Assembly (NCBI RefSeq): GCF_036884655.1 | Contig: NC_088355.1 | Span: forward strand, 37,438,501-37,502,500 | Direction: 5' to 3' | DNA length: 64,000 bases | From: Musa acuminata AAA Group | Taxonomy: Eukaryota; Streptophyta; Magnoliopsida; Zingiberales; Musaceae | Shown here: positions 1-12,100 of the stretch, one piece after another | Numbering within the stretch: the first letter of the stretch is position 1 | Layout of the letters: every line of letters starts with the position of its first letter | Made by a program: the position numbers and the translations under genes | The notes under the pieces: generated by a model | What the model saw: only the letters and a program-made list of their open reading frames with translations | Told to the model about the DNA's origin: nothing | Databases searched by the model: none

Positions 1-1250
1 AAAAAATTTAAATTTAATTAAAACTCATCTCAAGTAGTTAGAATTTAATTAAAACTCCTCCCAAGCAGTTAAAACCTAATTAGAACTCCTAAAATACTTT
101 CAACCCTAATAATTCCTACCTTGGTGAGTATTTTTTCACTTTTTGCCTTATATACAAAACTAAACCATTGACTTAAAGAATTACTCACATCTATATGAAT
201 TGAATTGGTTCATGATCCAACACCAAATTCCAACAAACCTGCTAATGAATCTTATATAGCTGCATCAAGTCAATGATATTACTTGACTCTGAAAAGAGAC
301 ATTCATCTGACTATTGGATTTTTTTTCCCTTATAATTATCTACATCCTAAAAGTCATAAATATGATCATTTATTTTTTGCATTGCAAATGAAACTTATAT
401 GTACTTATCATCCCCTATACATATAATTTATTTTCAGCACTTTGTTATCTTTACTTTTTATTTACATACGATACAACCCTTGATGCAATCTTTCATTTAG
501 TAGGGGCATGAAACCCTTAGTACACCAGTCGCTACAACTCCATAACTACGATTAATAGTATTAATAATAAAAATATTATAAAAAAGAAAGCTCCTAAGAT
601 TAATAGTAAAAAAGAAATCGCCTAAGATTAATAATAAAAAATATACTTAGAAAGTCGACACAAGATTTAGCATTCTTTGACAACTCCCTACTTATTTCTA
701 TGGAAAAAAAATTAAAATTTTCACTATATGAGAAAAATTAGTGCAAGGGATCACTCTAGCTTGAGTTAACCCAAACCCAAGCCAAAAACCCTTAGTACAC
801 TCTCTCACATAAATAAGAAATTTTTTTTAATATTTTTAAGAATAAATACTCAAAGTATCTTACCTCTATCTTTCATAAAACACTTAATACTCAATATATA
901 TTTATAAGAATAAATCCTGATAACTATACTTCCAGAATCATTAATCCAAATTCTAATCATAATCTATCAAATATTTAAATTTAAGTAAGATAAATTTATT
1001 TGTATAGAGGGGTGGGCCAATATTAACACCAAATCATCAGTGATGGAATTGAAAATATTAAATCTTTATCATAATTGGGTCACTGTGTGCTGGAGATAGA
1101 ACTAATAATGATTTAACATCTTATCTTATCCTAATAAGATTTATGTCTAACACATGGAATAACTTGAGGTTTCGAGAAACAGCTAATTATTTTTTTCCCG
1201 CTATCTCTTAAAACTCCACATCATAACACTAATCTTTAAGCTGTTGCAGA
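1..1250. repeat. AT-rich intergenic flank shared by SABATH loci
   Basis: AT-rich non-coding DNA continuous with the 5' flank of SABATH gene 3 in the tandem arrangement. The same sequence is at 37,937-39,186, and a diverged third version, split by a solo LTR, is at about 24,000-25,650. It contains a block (about 764-990) resembling another block further toward the gene (37,706-37,930). No gene is seen. Confidence 0.75.
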
Positions 1251-2251
1251 ATGAAGCTTGCACAACCCCTTCATCTAATTCCCACAGATTGCCAATATTT
1301 CCGACCAATTTAGAATACCCGAATTGATCTCAACCAAACCAAAAAAAAATCATGATAGATTCATCCCAATCAATCCCTGACCATTCTGATCCACAGCAGT
1401 CTGACTGGGCAAATCCAACTCAGTCGCAAAGTTCATTGTCTTCAACATGCACATCACATCGGGAAAGGCGATCATGACTCTCATCGGTCAAATCTCTTCA
1501 GTGTAGGTCGCTCCTAGGTTTTTTAGAAAAATATTCACTTATTAGACATATGTATGGGTATTGATAAGGTCATTAATATTTTATTAGTAAAAAATTAACA
1601 TATTAAATCCAAACACTTATTAGACATATGCATCTAATGGGTAATACTCTCATATTTATAAACTTTTGATAGTATCTTAACTTAGCCATCGAAAGTGTTT
1701 TATTGATTAGACCCTTAGTGAGATTCTTTTTATTAAAAGTAAGATACAGGATACAAGCATATTCTATCTATTGATGAACACTTACATCATGATCGAGATA
1801 TCAGCACGGCTTGGTTCAGTCCTGAATGTGCAAGGTTGCCAATATGGATACTCGGGTAGCAGAAGCGAGCATTGGGTCGGTTTGACACCTGTCTCCCGAA
1901 TGCGATCTTCTCTTGTGGTGAGTGGCTTGCTTCTTCATCGTTAGGCTCTTGTACACAGGCCAAAGTTGGGAGAGAGATTTCCTGACTCGACCCCTCTGAA
2001 ACTTAAATTAGTATTATATGGATAAAGGGATCGAATGTCCGAAGTGCCTCCCCTGATACCGATTAAGGGGTTGACTTTTATACCTACGAATGAGAGTTGA
2101 TTATACATGATCGATAAATGGCGGCTGACTCCTCGGGCGATGGCTTGTACCTACTGTGCAAGCATTAATCGACCTGCATAGGATCAGCACTGTGCGACGC
2201 CATTTCAAATTTTTTCGAAGCGGCTTTATGCTATGTGGTCCCACCTCGTAC
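1251..2251. other. Intergenic stretch, nothing recognised
   Basis: About 1 kb between the shared flank and the first LTR of the non-coding element. Part of it (1,790-2,250) is less AT-rich, but I find no long ORF, domain or terminal repeats. It may be an old transposon remnant. Repeated at 39,187-40,187. Confidence 0.5.
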
Positions 2252-5200
2252 TATCACGGATAAAACTATAAACATGTTGTTAATGTAATGCTCATATATG
2301 TTAGGGACGGTCGAAGGTTTAATAGCTCCATTTTAGTTGGGTTTAGTGGTTGTTTTCGACTTATAAATAAAGATTGTGTCATGTGGACACTTGTAGGAGA
2401 TTTTGGTTTGTGGACTATTTTGGATCCTTTGTTGTGCGACCATTCAGAGCTTGTAAAATCTGTTTGTAATTTGCATTGGTTATAAAGTGTTTTCTGAAAT
2501 GATTGCTTGTGGATCCCGAGTGAGGCATTTTCTCTAATTCATTTTCTCTTTTGTAGATCCTAAGGAACCATAGGAGGCTTTGGGGAGATTGACCTTTGTG
2601 GACGGACACACAAGGGTGCTGCACGACTTAGGAAAAACCAGCTAAGTCCATGACAGATGATATCAGAGTGGGACAAGCACTAATAGAAACACTTGGTATC
2701 CAAATGTAGGGGACCTAACGGGGCTATGTTGAGGGTATCCAACGCGCATGATCGTTCGGGAGAAAATGAGCATGAAAATGTAGGGAATATGAGTCGCTCA
2801 AAGGAGCGGGCATCTGAGATTGACATTCAGAGGAATGACTAGCCCTTCATGCAAGAGGCACTACAAGGATAAGCAAGCTTAGAAGAATGCGTAGCGTACA
2901 AAAGTTGGAATGGATGAGTTTGAGCTATGGCTTGACGTTAACAACCATACTTGATGGTGCTCAAGGCAAGTGAGGCGCTTAGAAAAGGATGAGATCATGC
3001 AAGGTGGAATGGGTTGCTTAGCGACTGAAAGAGTTATGCAAATCTCATAGAGATGAGGAGAATTACTAACTCAAAGAATTCAGTACTAATGCAAGGGCTT
3101 GTATGCAGATAATGTAATGTTCGTGGCTATCCCAAGGCGACTGAAACTTGGTGCTATGGAGTATTGAAACTTTTTCTTCAGCATGAGAAGGATATGTGAA
3201 TAGAAGGTTGAATTATGCAATAAGTTCAGCATGTTGCTAAGCCTTGAGGGGTGCAGTAGGAGTTGTATTAACGTAGAGTCACAATCTAGCAAATGCATTT
3301 ATGGGAGACAAAATAATGCACAGTTTGTTCAGTAAGATGAAGTAGTCCGAGGGGATGGTGGTCTCCAAAACTTTCAAAAAGAAAACAGCGAAGAGAGAAG
3401 TTGCTCCAACGGGACAGATATCTAGGAGAGATAAGTCTTATATCTCCAAAAGGAAAATCATATGCAGCGGGTCATACATGTTAAGGATGAGTATCTCAAA
3501 ATAATTTCTTAAAGCTCAGTGTATCGAGAGAGCTGTGTTGAGTTATCGCATAACCTCGATTGAGATAATGCACTGGGGGAATATATTGCGAGATTAAGTG
3601 AGAGAGCGATTCAAGACAACATAAATGAAGGCACACTTGGAGTCGATATAGAGATCGGACTCAATGGAGGGCTGACCCATGGAATGGTAGGCGTGAGGAC
3701 CATCATCAACTCAATGCAAATCGAGGAGCAGAGCAACTTAAGTGTAACTTGGCAAAGTGCCCAAGCCACATAAAGGAGCCGACATAGAAAATGAAACATA
3801 AGAAGAAGTGTTGGGTTGATAGCCTATAGCCCATCTCCTCTTTAATCTAACCCTAGATCTAAGAAAGAGGGTGTGGTGGCTATGAAAATAGGGGAGAAAA
3901 AACCATCGCAATGAGGTAAAAATTTTTCGCAGCAACTTGATTCAAAAAAGAGGAGAAAATGACAAAAAAATAAGAGAAAGAAAGGGAAGAAGAAAAAGAC
4001 AATGCAGAGAGATGATTCTCAATCATCCAAGTAGTGTTCTCATCTCAGGTTAGATTAGATCTATAGTAGATTCTTGCTGTAATTACTTAGAGAGAATTTG
4101 GATATTGTGCACAGTGACGGAATCCTTGTATCCTACTTATTCTTTTACGATTGTTGCTTGAGTTTTACGCAAAAAGATTTTGAGATTTATATATTCATTA
4201 TTCTTATAATGGATTATCTCTGATTTATCCCGTGATTTTTTCCCTTCACATTGGAGGGATTTTCCATATAAATCTTGGTATTCTATTTGATTATAATTTC
4301 CATTTAATTCCGTAGTATGTTACGACCTACTAGTATTTGTTCGTATTCAAAAGTTTATTTCTTTTTTTATATCCTATCAAGTGGCACAAAGTTTTCCTTG
4401 GACAGAGGTCAAGGACATGAACTCTTGCAGAGGCAAGAGCATGATCATATCGTTCCATGGGTCATTTATTCTAATGGAGAAGATTCATCTAGCATGGTGC
4501 CAAAGATGAAAGGAGCTTCTGAGTACATGCACCTTATCTAGGAGAAATATTTGATAGAGGTACTATGACGACTCAACTTACGGAGTCAAAGTTTGGTTCA
4601 AAAGGCCTTGGCACGAGGCAAGAGGACGCAAAGACGGGTACTCTTAAAAAATATGCCATAGTGCTGCCATTTAAGTTGCCATGAAGGAAGAGGTGCATAG
4701 TGGAGATTGTATTGGTAGAGGTAGAGGCCCAGGATACAAACAATGGAGTAATAATTTCAACAAAGTCGGTGGACTTTGGGAGCTACTAAGCGACGGACTG
4801 TCCTAGAGCTGTGCTTCATCTGAGTGTGACCCGAGAGCGGGTGGACAAAGGTCGATTGCTAAAGGAGTGAACACAATCAAAGGTGGAAAAGGCCTTGCGA
4901 TATGTTGGCAGAGGCCATAGGAAGGATCACAATTCAAGTTCATCCCATAAGTATCAGAATGATATGGAGATGTCACCAGGAGACAACATGGTTCAGTAGA
5001 TCATGGTGGAATAGTTTGTGGCAATGCGATACATATAAATCTAGTCCCATGAGAGACTATATCATATAGAGGTATGATCGGGAGCTATTGAGAGCTCCAC
5101 TTCAGTGAACAATATGATAATAAGAAGGGCTACAGATTTAAGGAGTGAAAGTCATTGTACTACAAAGGTGGGTCTTCCGTGCATGAATTAAATTTTGCAT

Positions 5201-7053
5201 CGGATGAAAGCCTTCGTCATCAGTATATGGAGGCTATGTACCATCGATGGAAAAGTTCGAATGCAAGTACTAATGAGTCGCATGAAGGGACTTGATCATG
5301 CAGAGGTATGATCAGAGCGGTTGGAGAGTTAGATTTCTCCAGAGCCCATATTCGCATAAGAGATGCAGTTGTGAGGTGAATGATATTAGGGCCATGTGCA
5401 TGGTAGTGTCACGATACCGCAGAGATGAGACTTCCATGAAGTCATGGATCCCTTGCTCTCATTAGAGGGAGAGCGCTTGGTCATGAAAGGGGCCGAGGAG
5501 GTGGAGGATGTAGAGGTAAAATCTAAGTACCAAGACAAGGCTGAAGGGCAAAGGCCAGAGAACTTTATAAGGCTGGTGTCAATGAGCTTCTCATCAAGAT
5601 AACCAAAAGTAGAAGACTTCGGGTTAATGTAAGAGTGCACGACCAAGGACAAAGCAGGTAATATGCAATATTGTACATTTGCTACTCAATGGAGTTGATG
5701 GCTGGGTTGATAAAGAAGATGGTATAATCCCATAGGCTACCAAAACTATTAAAAACTTACTCAAGTTTGGGTGAAAACTTTCTGTATTCTAAAAATTCGA
5801 TGGCATTAAAAAAGTGAATCACAGTAACTAACTCAACCCAAGGAGTGCAAACACTTCGAGTATTTCAAAAGTGTAAGCAAAGAGTAGGTGAAAGCTAGTA
5901 ACTAACTCGATGCATGAAGTACAACCCTCGAGGAGGTAAGCGGAGTTAAGTAATCTTTGCCTTCTCAACTTTTAAGAGAATGTGTGAAACCAAGTATCTC
6001 AATTTTCTTATCTATCCAACAAAAGGGATTTGCACATATTCAAAGACTCTTCCAAGAAACCAAATGGAAAACAATAGTTGTTAAATCATCGCCAATAGTG
6101 ATCAATGCTACTGAGAGTAGATTATCTGCTTTATTTTCCAATAGAATGTCAATCGAAAACAGAAGTGATATGAACCTACTTGGAAGTGACAACTAAATGA
6201 AAGAAGAGTTGATGAGCAAATTTTTTGGAGGAAGGACCCAAAAACTTTAAAAGTTTATAAGGTGTTGCTCGTTAAAGCTCCAACAAGCATCCACCTAGTT
6301 CAAACAACATGAGGCATTTGAGAGACTGAAGCATAGTTAAGATAATCTTTTCCTTCATATGAAGAATCTGCATGAACCAACAAGGATCAACACAACTCAA
6401 CCAACCTCACACTAGAGTCAGAGTCATTAGCGAGTTGAAGCAGTATAGTAGATCAAAAGTTCAACTACTCAACAACAATGGTGGAGAGCAGTTGGGAGCC
6501 AGGAGGCACATTATAGTTGAAGCAGAAGATTAAAGATTCAGTAAAAGTGATGAGTTGCAATGTCGGCAAAGGCTTCGACGAGGATATCAAAGGAATAAGT
6601 GGGGGAGAATGTCACGGACAAAATTACAAATATAGTGTTTAATGTAATGCTCATATATGTCTATGTCTTTTAGTTTATTCATGCTTTGCACAGCATGTAG
6701 AGGGACGGTCGAGGCTTAACAGCCATATTTTAGTTAGGTTTGATGGTTATTTTTGATTTGTAAATAAAGGATGTATCATGTGGATACTTATGGGAGATTT
6801 TGGTATATAGTGGATCATTTTGGATCCTTTGTTGTGTGACCGTTCAGAGCTTATGACGTTTGTTTGTATTTGCATTGGTTATAAAGTGATTCCTAAAATA
6901 ATTACTTATGGATCCCAAGTGAGGTAATTTCTCTAATATGTTTTCTCTTTTGTAGGTCCTAAGGGACCATGAGAGATTCGTGGAGGCTGATCTTTACGGA
7001 CGGACACACAAGGGTGCTGCACGACTTAGGCAAAACCAGTTAAGTTCGTGATA
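2252..7053 (+). mobile_element. Non-autonomous LTR retrotransposon (LARD-like), no coding capacity
   Basis: Two direct repeats bound the element: 5' LTR about 2,252-2,655 (404 bp) and 3' LTR about 6,610-7,053 (444 bp, with an extra ~40-bp segment near its start). Both contain the same landmarks, such as ggacggacacacaagggtgc near the end. A primer-binding-like site (tgatatcagagtgg) follows the first LTR and a purine-rich tract (agtgggggaga) precedes the second. The bases gtac flank both outer ends, a probable target duplication. The ~3.95-kb interior has only short random ORFs and no gag, integrase or reverse transcriptase that I can recognise, which fits a large retrotransposon derivative needing proteins in trans. 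A solo copia-type LTR is nested inside. The parent family is unknown. Confidence 0.8.
3809..4379 (+). mobile_element. Solo LTR, same family as copia-4, nested in LARD-like element
   Basis: This 571-bp segment begins tgttggg and ends tatcctatca. It matches the copia-4 LTR (28,646-29,248) along its length, for example a shared ttggaggg...ttttcc block and tgttacgacctactagtatt. It has no internal coding region, so it is best read as a solo LTR left by LTR-LTR recombination. The flanks (agaag and agtgg) do not form a clean target duplication, so age or secondary change is likely. Confidence 0.8.
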
Positions 7054-7680
7054 GTACAACCTCGGACAGTGCGGGACAAACAGCCATCCCACTCGAGTTT
7101 GAAGTATCATGTTGATGCGATGCACCATATCAATGCTGAGACTTCATGTCGATGCTAACGTGACTGTTGATTGTTGCCATAGGGGTTAGCCCTAGAATTT
7201 ATCTATCACTATCCTCGAACCAAAACTGAGAGAAGGTATGCAGAATGTATACATTTTTCACATTAAAAAAAAATTCTCCCACTTGGTTTGATGCCTTCAG
7301 GGTTTTTTCGGTTACTTTCTAAATAAATGTTTGAGGATGATACTCTCACCTTCCATCTCATGACTTGTAGTGGTTTCGATGAGTACAAGTCGATGGGCCA
7401 AGCCATCATGCCAACTGCGAGCCCCCAATCTCGAATGTCCGTGTCCGCGGTGACATGACGACAAGCTATTACTGTTCTTTATGCCAATTTGTTTTCATTC
7501 TGCAATCGTAGTAAGTAAAACTAATTCGAAGGCTCACTTCTGTTCGACCGATCTAAATCGAGTCAGATATCTTTTGATTGAGTAGGAGACATACAAATAA
7601 GTATCAACATCATGTTCTTATATCTAGAGAGCAACTACAACTTAGATCATATGAATTATCATTGTAATGCATGCAGGCCT
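7054..7680. other. Intergenic, 3' of SABATH gene 1
   Basis: About 630 bp between the LARD-like element and the stop codon of gene 1. It should contain the 3' UTR and polyadenylation region of gene 1 (minus strand). No ORF or repeat is recognised. The same stretch is at 44,990-45,616. Confidence 0.5.
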
Positions 7681-9079
7681 TCAAGCTTTCCTCCTCAAGG
7701 CAAAGACTAACACGGTGTAGTAGCATTTGTCTTTTGGGAGATGCCTTGCAGTAATACTATCGGCGAGTAGTGAGAATAATGCATGGGGTATGGCATCCCC
7801 AAAATGATGTGAAATCAAGGGCTCCATCACTGCCTGTAAAGTGCTTGCCACATTCTTCCCATCGAGTACATTGTCGGAGTCGTCAAACGGATCCCAACTG
7901 GACTCGAAGCTCTCCGCTTTCTCTACATCAAAAGAACCTTCCTCCTCTATCACTGACTTCACTTCCTGCATCGAAGCTCCATAAATTGGCAAATTGAAGG
8001 TGTCCACTTTGTCTTCTGATATGATTCCCTGAACTCAATAAACAATAACTCGGGTCACTTCTCTTCTTTATCCTTCCTTACGACGCAAGTAATATAATAT
8101 TCTCACTACTCCGTAAGGTGAAGATTTGACGTACCTGTGAGACCATTGTGTTAAGGGCCTCTGCTAGTAATCCATAAAGATAGCTTAGCTCGTCGTTGGC
8201 TGGGTGTTTGTTTCTTCTTCCTAGGAATGTTAATACCATTCCCCATCCGATGCTTAGTTCTACGTAACGAGATTTGAGGAACGTGGAGAAGTCTCTCCGG
8301 TGTTGTTCTTGGTATGCTTTCACGACTTGGGGTGGACTGTTCTCCGCAATATAGATGTTGCCCTTGTTCACCGGAACACCCTGCTCACTCTCGAGACCTT
8401 GTGGAACCTATGACACATAGTTCATGATCAGTAGTACAACATCAACTCAGTGCAACACCGCATGCATGACATGAGAAAGCACAGTAGTGATCGACCTGAG
8501 AGAGCCACATGAGAGAGAAGTTAGAGTGGAAGAAGTGCACAGTGTTACACGGGAAAAGCCTCCCGTTGAAGGAACCGGGAACGCCCACAACGTAATGAGG
8601 CACGAGCAGGTCCCCCTTCTCCTCCTCCATCTTCTTCTCATATCTTTCCAAAGACCGGAAGACATTATTGAAGTCATTTCCCGGGAGGTCGTTCAAGAAG
8701 AACTGGATCTCCGGTGGCTTCTGCTCCAGCCTTCGACATAGGTCACCGACGATGCCAAGCACCTCAGAGACCACAAGAAAGGTGTTCGGACCCGACGAAC
8801 AACCGAGGTCGACGACGACCATCCTCTCGGGGAGCGGCGTCCTCCTGTACATCTCTGCTATGGCGGTCTCCAATATGGGCTTCGCCATGTGAAGTACCTT
8901 CTCCTGGGCCGCAGTTAGCAAACCAGTGATCAGATATGCTGACGCCTACGCAAGTGTAAGTTGTTCAAGTTCATGCAAACAGTTGGGGTGTTCAACACTA
9001 CCTGAAACATAGAATTGGAGGCGTAGCTGGTTTCCCCAGCTCCTCCGACCTATGTGAAGGATTCCTTCTATCCTATTGC

Positions 9080-9083
<4 letters not shown>
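7681..9083 (-). pseudogene. SABATH methyltransferase gene 1, exon-1 frameshift (copy A)
   Basis: SAM-dependent carboxyl methyltransferase of the SABATH family, probably cytosolic. Four exons on the minus strand: 9,002-9,083, 8,496-8,903, 8,135-8,407 and 7,681-8,028, all with GT-AG borders and phase-0 introns. Exon 2 carries the SAM-binding motif DLGCSSGPN, the acidic motif LNDLPGNDFN, GVPGSFNGRLF and the substrate-pocket motif SLMWLSQ. Exon 4 ends with a normal stop, and exons 2-4 are fully open. Exon 1 is 82 bp instead of the 81 bp in genes 2 and 3: one extra base at 9,051 destroys the conserved HMVGG start region and shifts the frame. An in-frame ATG at 9,008-9,010 (a Lys-to-Met change relative to gene 3) could still give a ~345-residue protein, but it would lack the GAGETSYASNS segment that helps bind SAM and substrate. 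A copia element also sits 81 bp upstream of the original ATG. Probably a pseudogene. Confidence 0.88.

Positions 9084-9122
<39 letters not shown>
9084..9122. repeat. CT/GA microsatellite in the 5' leader of gene 1
   Basis: A pure 39-bp CT tract (GA on the gene strand) lies immediately before the ATG of gene 1. The same tract is 33 bp in copy B (47,020-47,052) and 36 bp before gene 3 (37,091-37,126). Gene 2 lacks it. GA-rich leaders are common in plant genes; any regulatory role here is inference. Confidence 0.95.
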
Positions 9123-9125
<3 letters not shown>

Positions 9126-9164
9126 CCCTTTGAAAACCAAGTTCCGAGCACCATGAGTATAAAT

Positions 9165-12100
9165 TGTTGGGAAGAAACCTGTTAATGCGGAATAATTCTT
9201 GATATCAAAATGTTAATATCAATCAGCACAGCATAAACAATAGAGCAATAAATCAATCACACAGTGAGACCAAATTTTTTTAACGTGGAAAACCCAATGT
9301 GGGAAAAACCAGGACCGTAGTCCACCTCAAACTTCCACTATCAATAATAATGATAACAGGTTTACAGTAGGTCTTCTCTAGAATAACTAGAGGATCAGAA
9401 TAACATCAAGATCATAGATCTTGGCTCAAGAATAGCATATCTTCATCACGTAGGATTGATCTCCTCAAAAGAGAATTCTAGGTCTCACAGAGTGGATATC
9501 ATAGGAAAGTACCTTAGATAGGGTAAACTGTAGATCAACACAGTTAGGATTGTAGAGTTTGCTGCAAGGATTCTCCACATAAAATTTGGGCCGAAATTGA
9601 CAACGTTTTGCCACCGATCGTCAAGCAGAAAAATTCAAAAACCTTACTTTCTCTCTCTACTTTTCTCTGCACGTCGCCGCACGCTGCACGCTCTTTCTCT
9701 GATCTCACCCTAATTTCATTCTCTCTAATCTCCAATTAGTTGATTTGGGCTTATGGCCCAAATTGTCCAAGCCCACATATGGACTGGACCCAACAATTCT
9801 CCCCCTCCAGCTCATATGATGGGCTATACCAAGCCCGCTCTTTGCCTATATGCTTCAAGCTTCTCCTTAGGCAAAGACTTTGTCAACATATCTGAACCAT
9901 TATTATTGGTATGCACCTTTTTCAACTGTAATTCTTTCATCTCAAGCACATCACGAATCCAGTGATATCTCACATCAATATGCTTGGATCTAGAATGGTA
10001 TGTTGAATTCTTGGAGAGGTGAATAGCGCTCTGACTGTCACAGTAAACAGTATATCCTTCCTGTTTCAAGCCCAATTCCTATAGAAACTTTTTCATCCAT
10101 AAAGCTTCCTTGCAGGCTTCAGTAACTGCTATGTATTCTGCTTCTGTGGTTGATAGGGCAACACACTTTTGTAACTTAGACTGCCAAGAGACTACTCCTC
10201 CTGCAAATGTCATCAAGAATCCCGAAGTGGACTTCCTGGAATCAGTATCACCTGCCATGTTTGCATCTGTGTACCCTTCTAACACAGGTTCATCATCACC
10301 AAAACATAAACACAACCTGGAAGTACCTCTTAGATATCTTAATATTCATTTCACTGCTGCCCAATGTTCCTTTCCAGGATTTGAGAGAAATCGGCTAACA
10401 ACTCCAACTGCATGAGCTATATCTGGCCTAGTACAAACCATAGCATACATCAAACTGCCTACTGCAGATGAGTAAGGCACTCTGGATATTTCTTCTTTTT
10501 CTTTCTCACTTGTAGGACATTGTTTCGAACTAAGCTTGAAATGACCTGCAAGTGGGGAACAAACTGTTTTGGCTTTACTCATGTTGAATCTTTCAAGAAC
10601 CTTTTCAATGTAAGTCTCTTGAGATAGCCAAATCTTCCTTTTCTTCCTATCACGAAGAATCTTCATGCCAAGTATTTGTTTCACCGATCCCAAGTCTTTC
10701 ATGGCAAAAGACTTACTTAGCTCTCTTTTAAACTTTCCAATTTTTCCAACATCATGGCCAATAATCAGCATATCATCAACATATAGCAGTAAAATAATAA
10801 AATCATCATCTGAAAATTTCTTCATAAACACACAATGATCAGATGTAGTTCTATCATACCCTTGGCTCATCATAAAGGAATCAAACTTCTTGTACCACTG
10901 TCTAGGTGCCTGTTTGAGTCCATATAAGCTTTTCCTAAGCTTACATACCAGATTTTCTTTTCCCTTGACTTTGAAACCTTTTGGTTGCTCCATGTAAATT
11001 TCTTCTTCTAAGTCACCATGAAGAAATGCTGTTTTTACATCAAGTTGCTCAACTTCTAAATTCAAGCGGGCAGCCAAACCAAGAACAACTCGGATAGAGG
11101 ACATTTTCACAACTGGAGAAAATATTTCTTCAAAGTCAATACCTTTCTTCTGACTAAATCCTTTCACAACTAGTCGTGCCTTGTATCTTTGTTGTGAGCT
11201 ATTATTTTCAGTCTTCAATTTATAAACCCACTTATTCTTGAGAGCTTTCTTCTCTTTCGGCAGCTTTACCAAGTCATAGGTGTGGTTCTTAAGCAAGGAT
11301 CTCATCTCTTCTTGCATGGCTTTAACCCACTCACTCTTATTCTCATATAGAATAGCTTCTTGGTAAGTTTCTGGCTCTCCCCCGTCAGTAAGCATAACAT
11401 ACTCATGTGGAGGATATCTGGTAGAGGGTTGTCGCTCTCTAGTTGATCTTCTTAATGGAATCTCAACTGGTGGTGGAGGTGCCTGTTCAGTTGGTTCAGC
11501 ATCATCAACTGTAGGTGTATCATCACTAGTATTCTCACCATAATCTTCTTGTTCATCTCCCTCATGATCATCATGAACTACAGGTGAAGGAACTGGACCC
11601 AAACTCCAAGGAATATAAACAGAGGTTTCTGGCTTCTCAACATTATCACCATCATCAAACAATTGGTCTTCAAGAAACACAACATCTCTGCTTCTAATAA
11701 TCTTCTTGTTCACTGGATCCCATAATCTGTACTCAAACTCTTCATGACCATATCCCAAGAAGATACATGCTTTTGCCTTATTATCAAGCTTGGACCTCTT
11801 ATCTTTGGGAATATGAACAAATGCTTTACACCCAAAGACTCTCAAATGATTATAAGATATATCTTTTCCTCTCCATACTCTCTCTGGAACATCACCTTGC
11901 AGAGGAACTGATGGAGAAAGATTTATCAGGTCAACTGTAGTTCTCATAGCCTCCCCCCAAAATGACTTTGGTAACTTGGCGTGGGAAAGCATACACCTAA
12001 TCCTTTCTTCAATGGTTCTGTTCATCCTTTCTGCCACAGTTTTCTCAAGCCTGATACCATGGAACCTGCAATAATTCTCAAAAGGACTCCTGTACTCGCC

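Noticed and set aside
2288..6196. Several ORFs of 60-90 codons inside the LARD-like element
   Set aside because: They are short, on both strands and without domains. They are what chance gives over 4 kb.
8442..8929. Multiple overlapping ORFs on both strands over SABATH exon 2 (also near 36,456-36,929 and 46,378-46,865)
   Set aside because: They are shadow frames of the GC-rich SABATH exon. Only the frame with DLGCSSGPN and LNDLPGNDFN is real.
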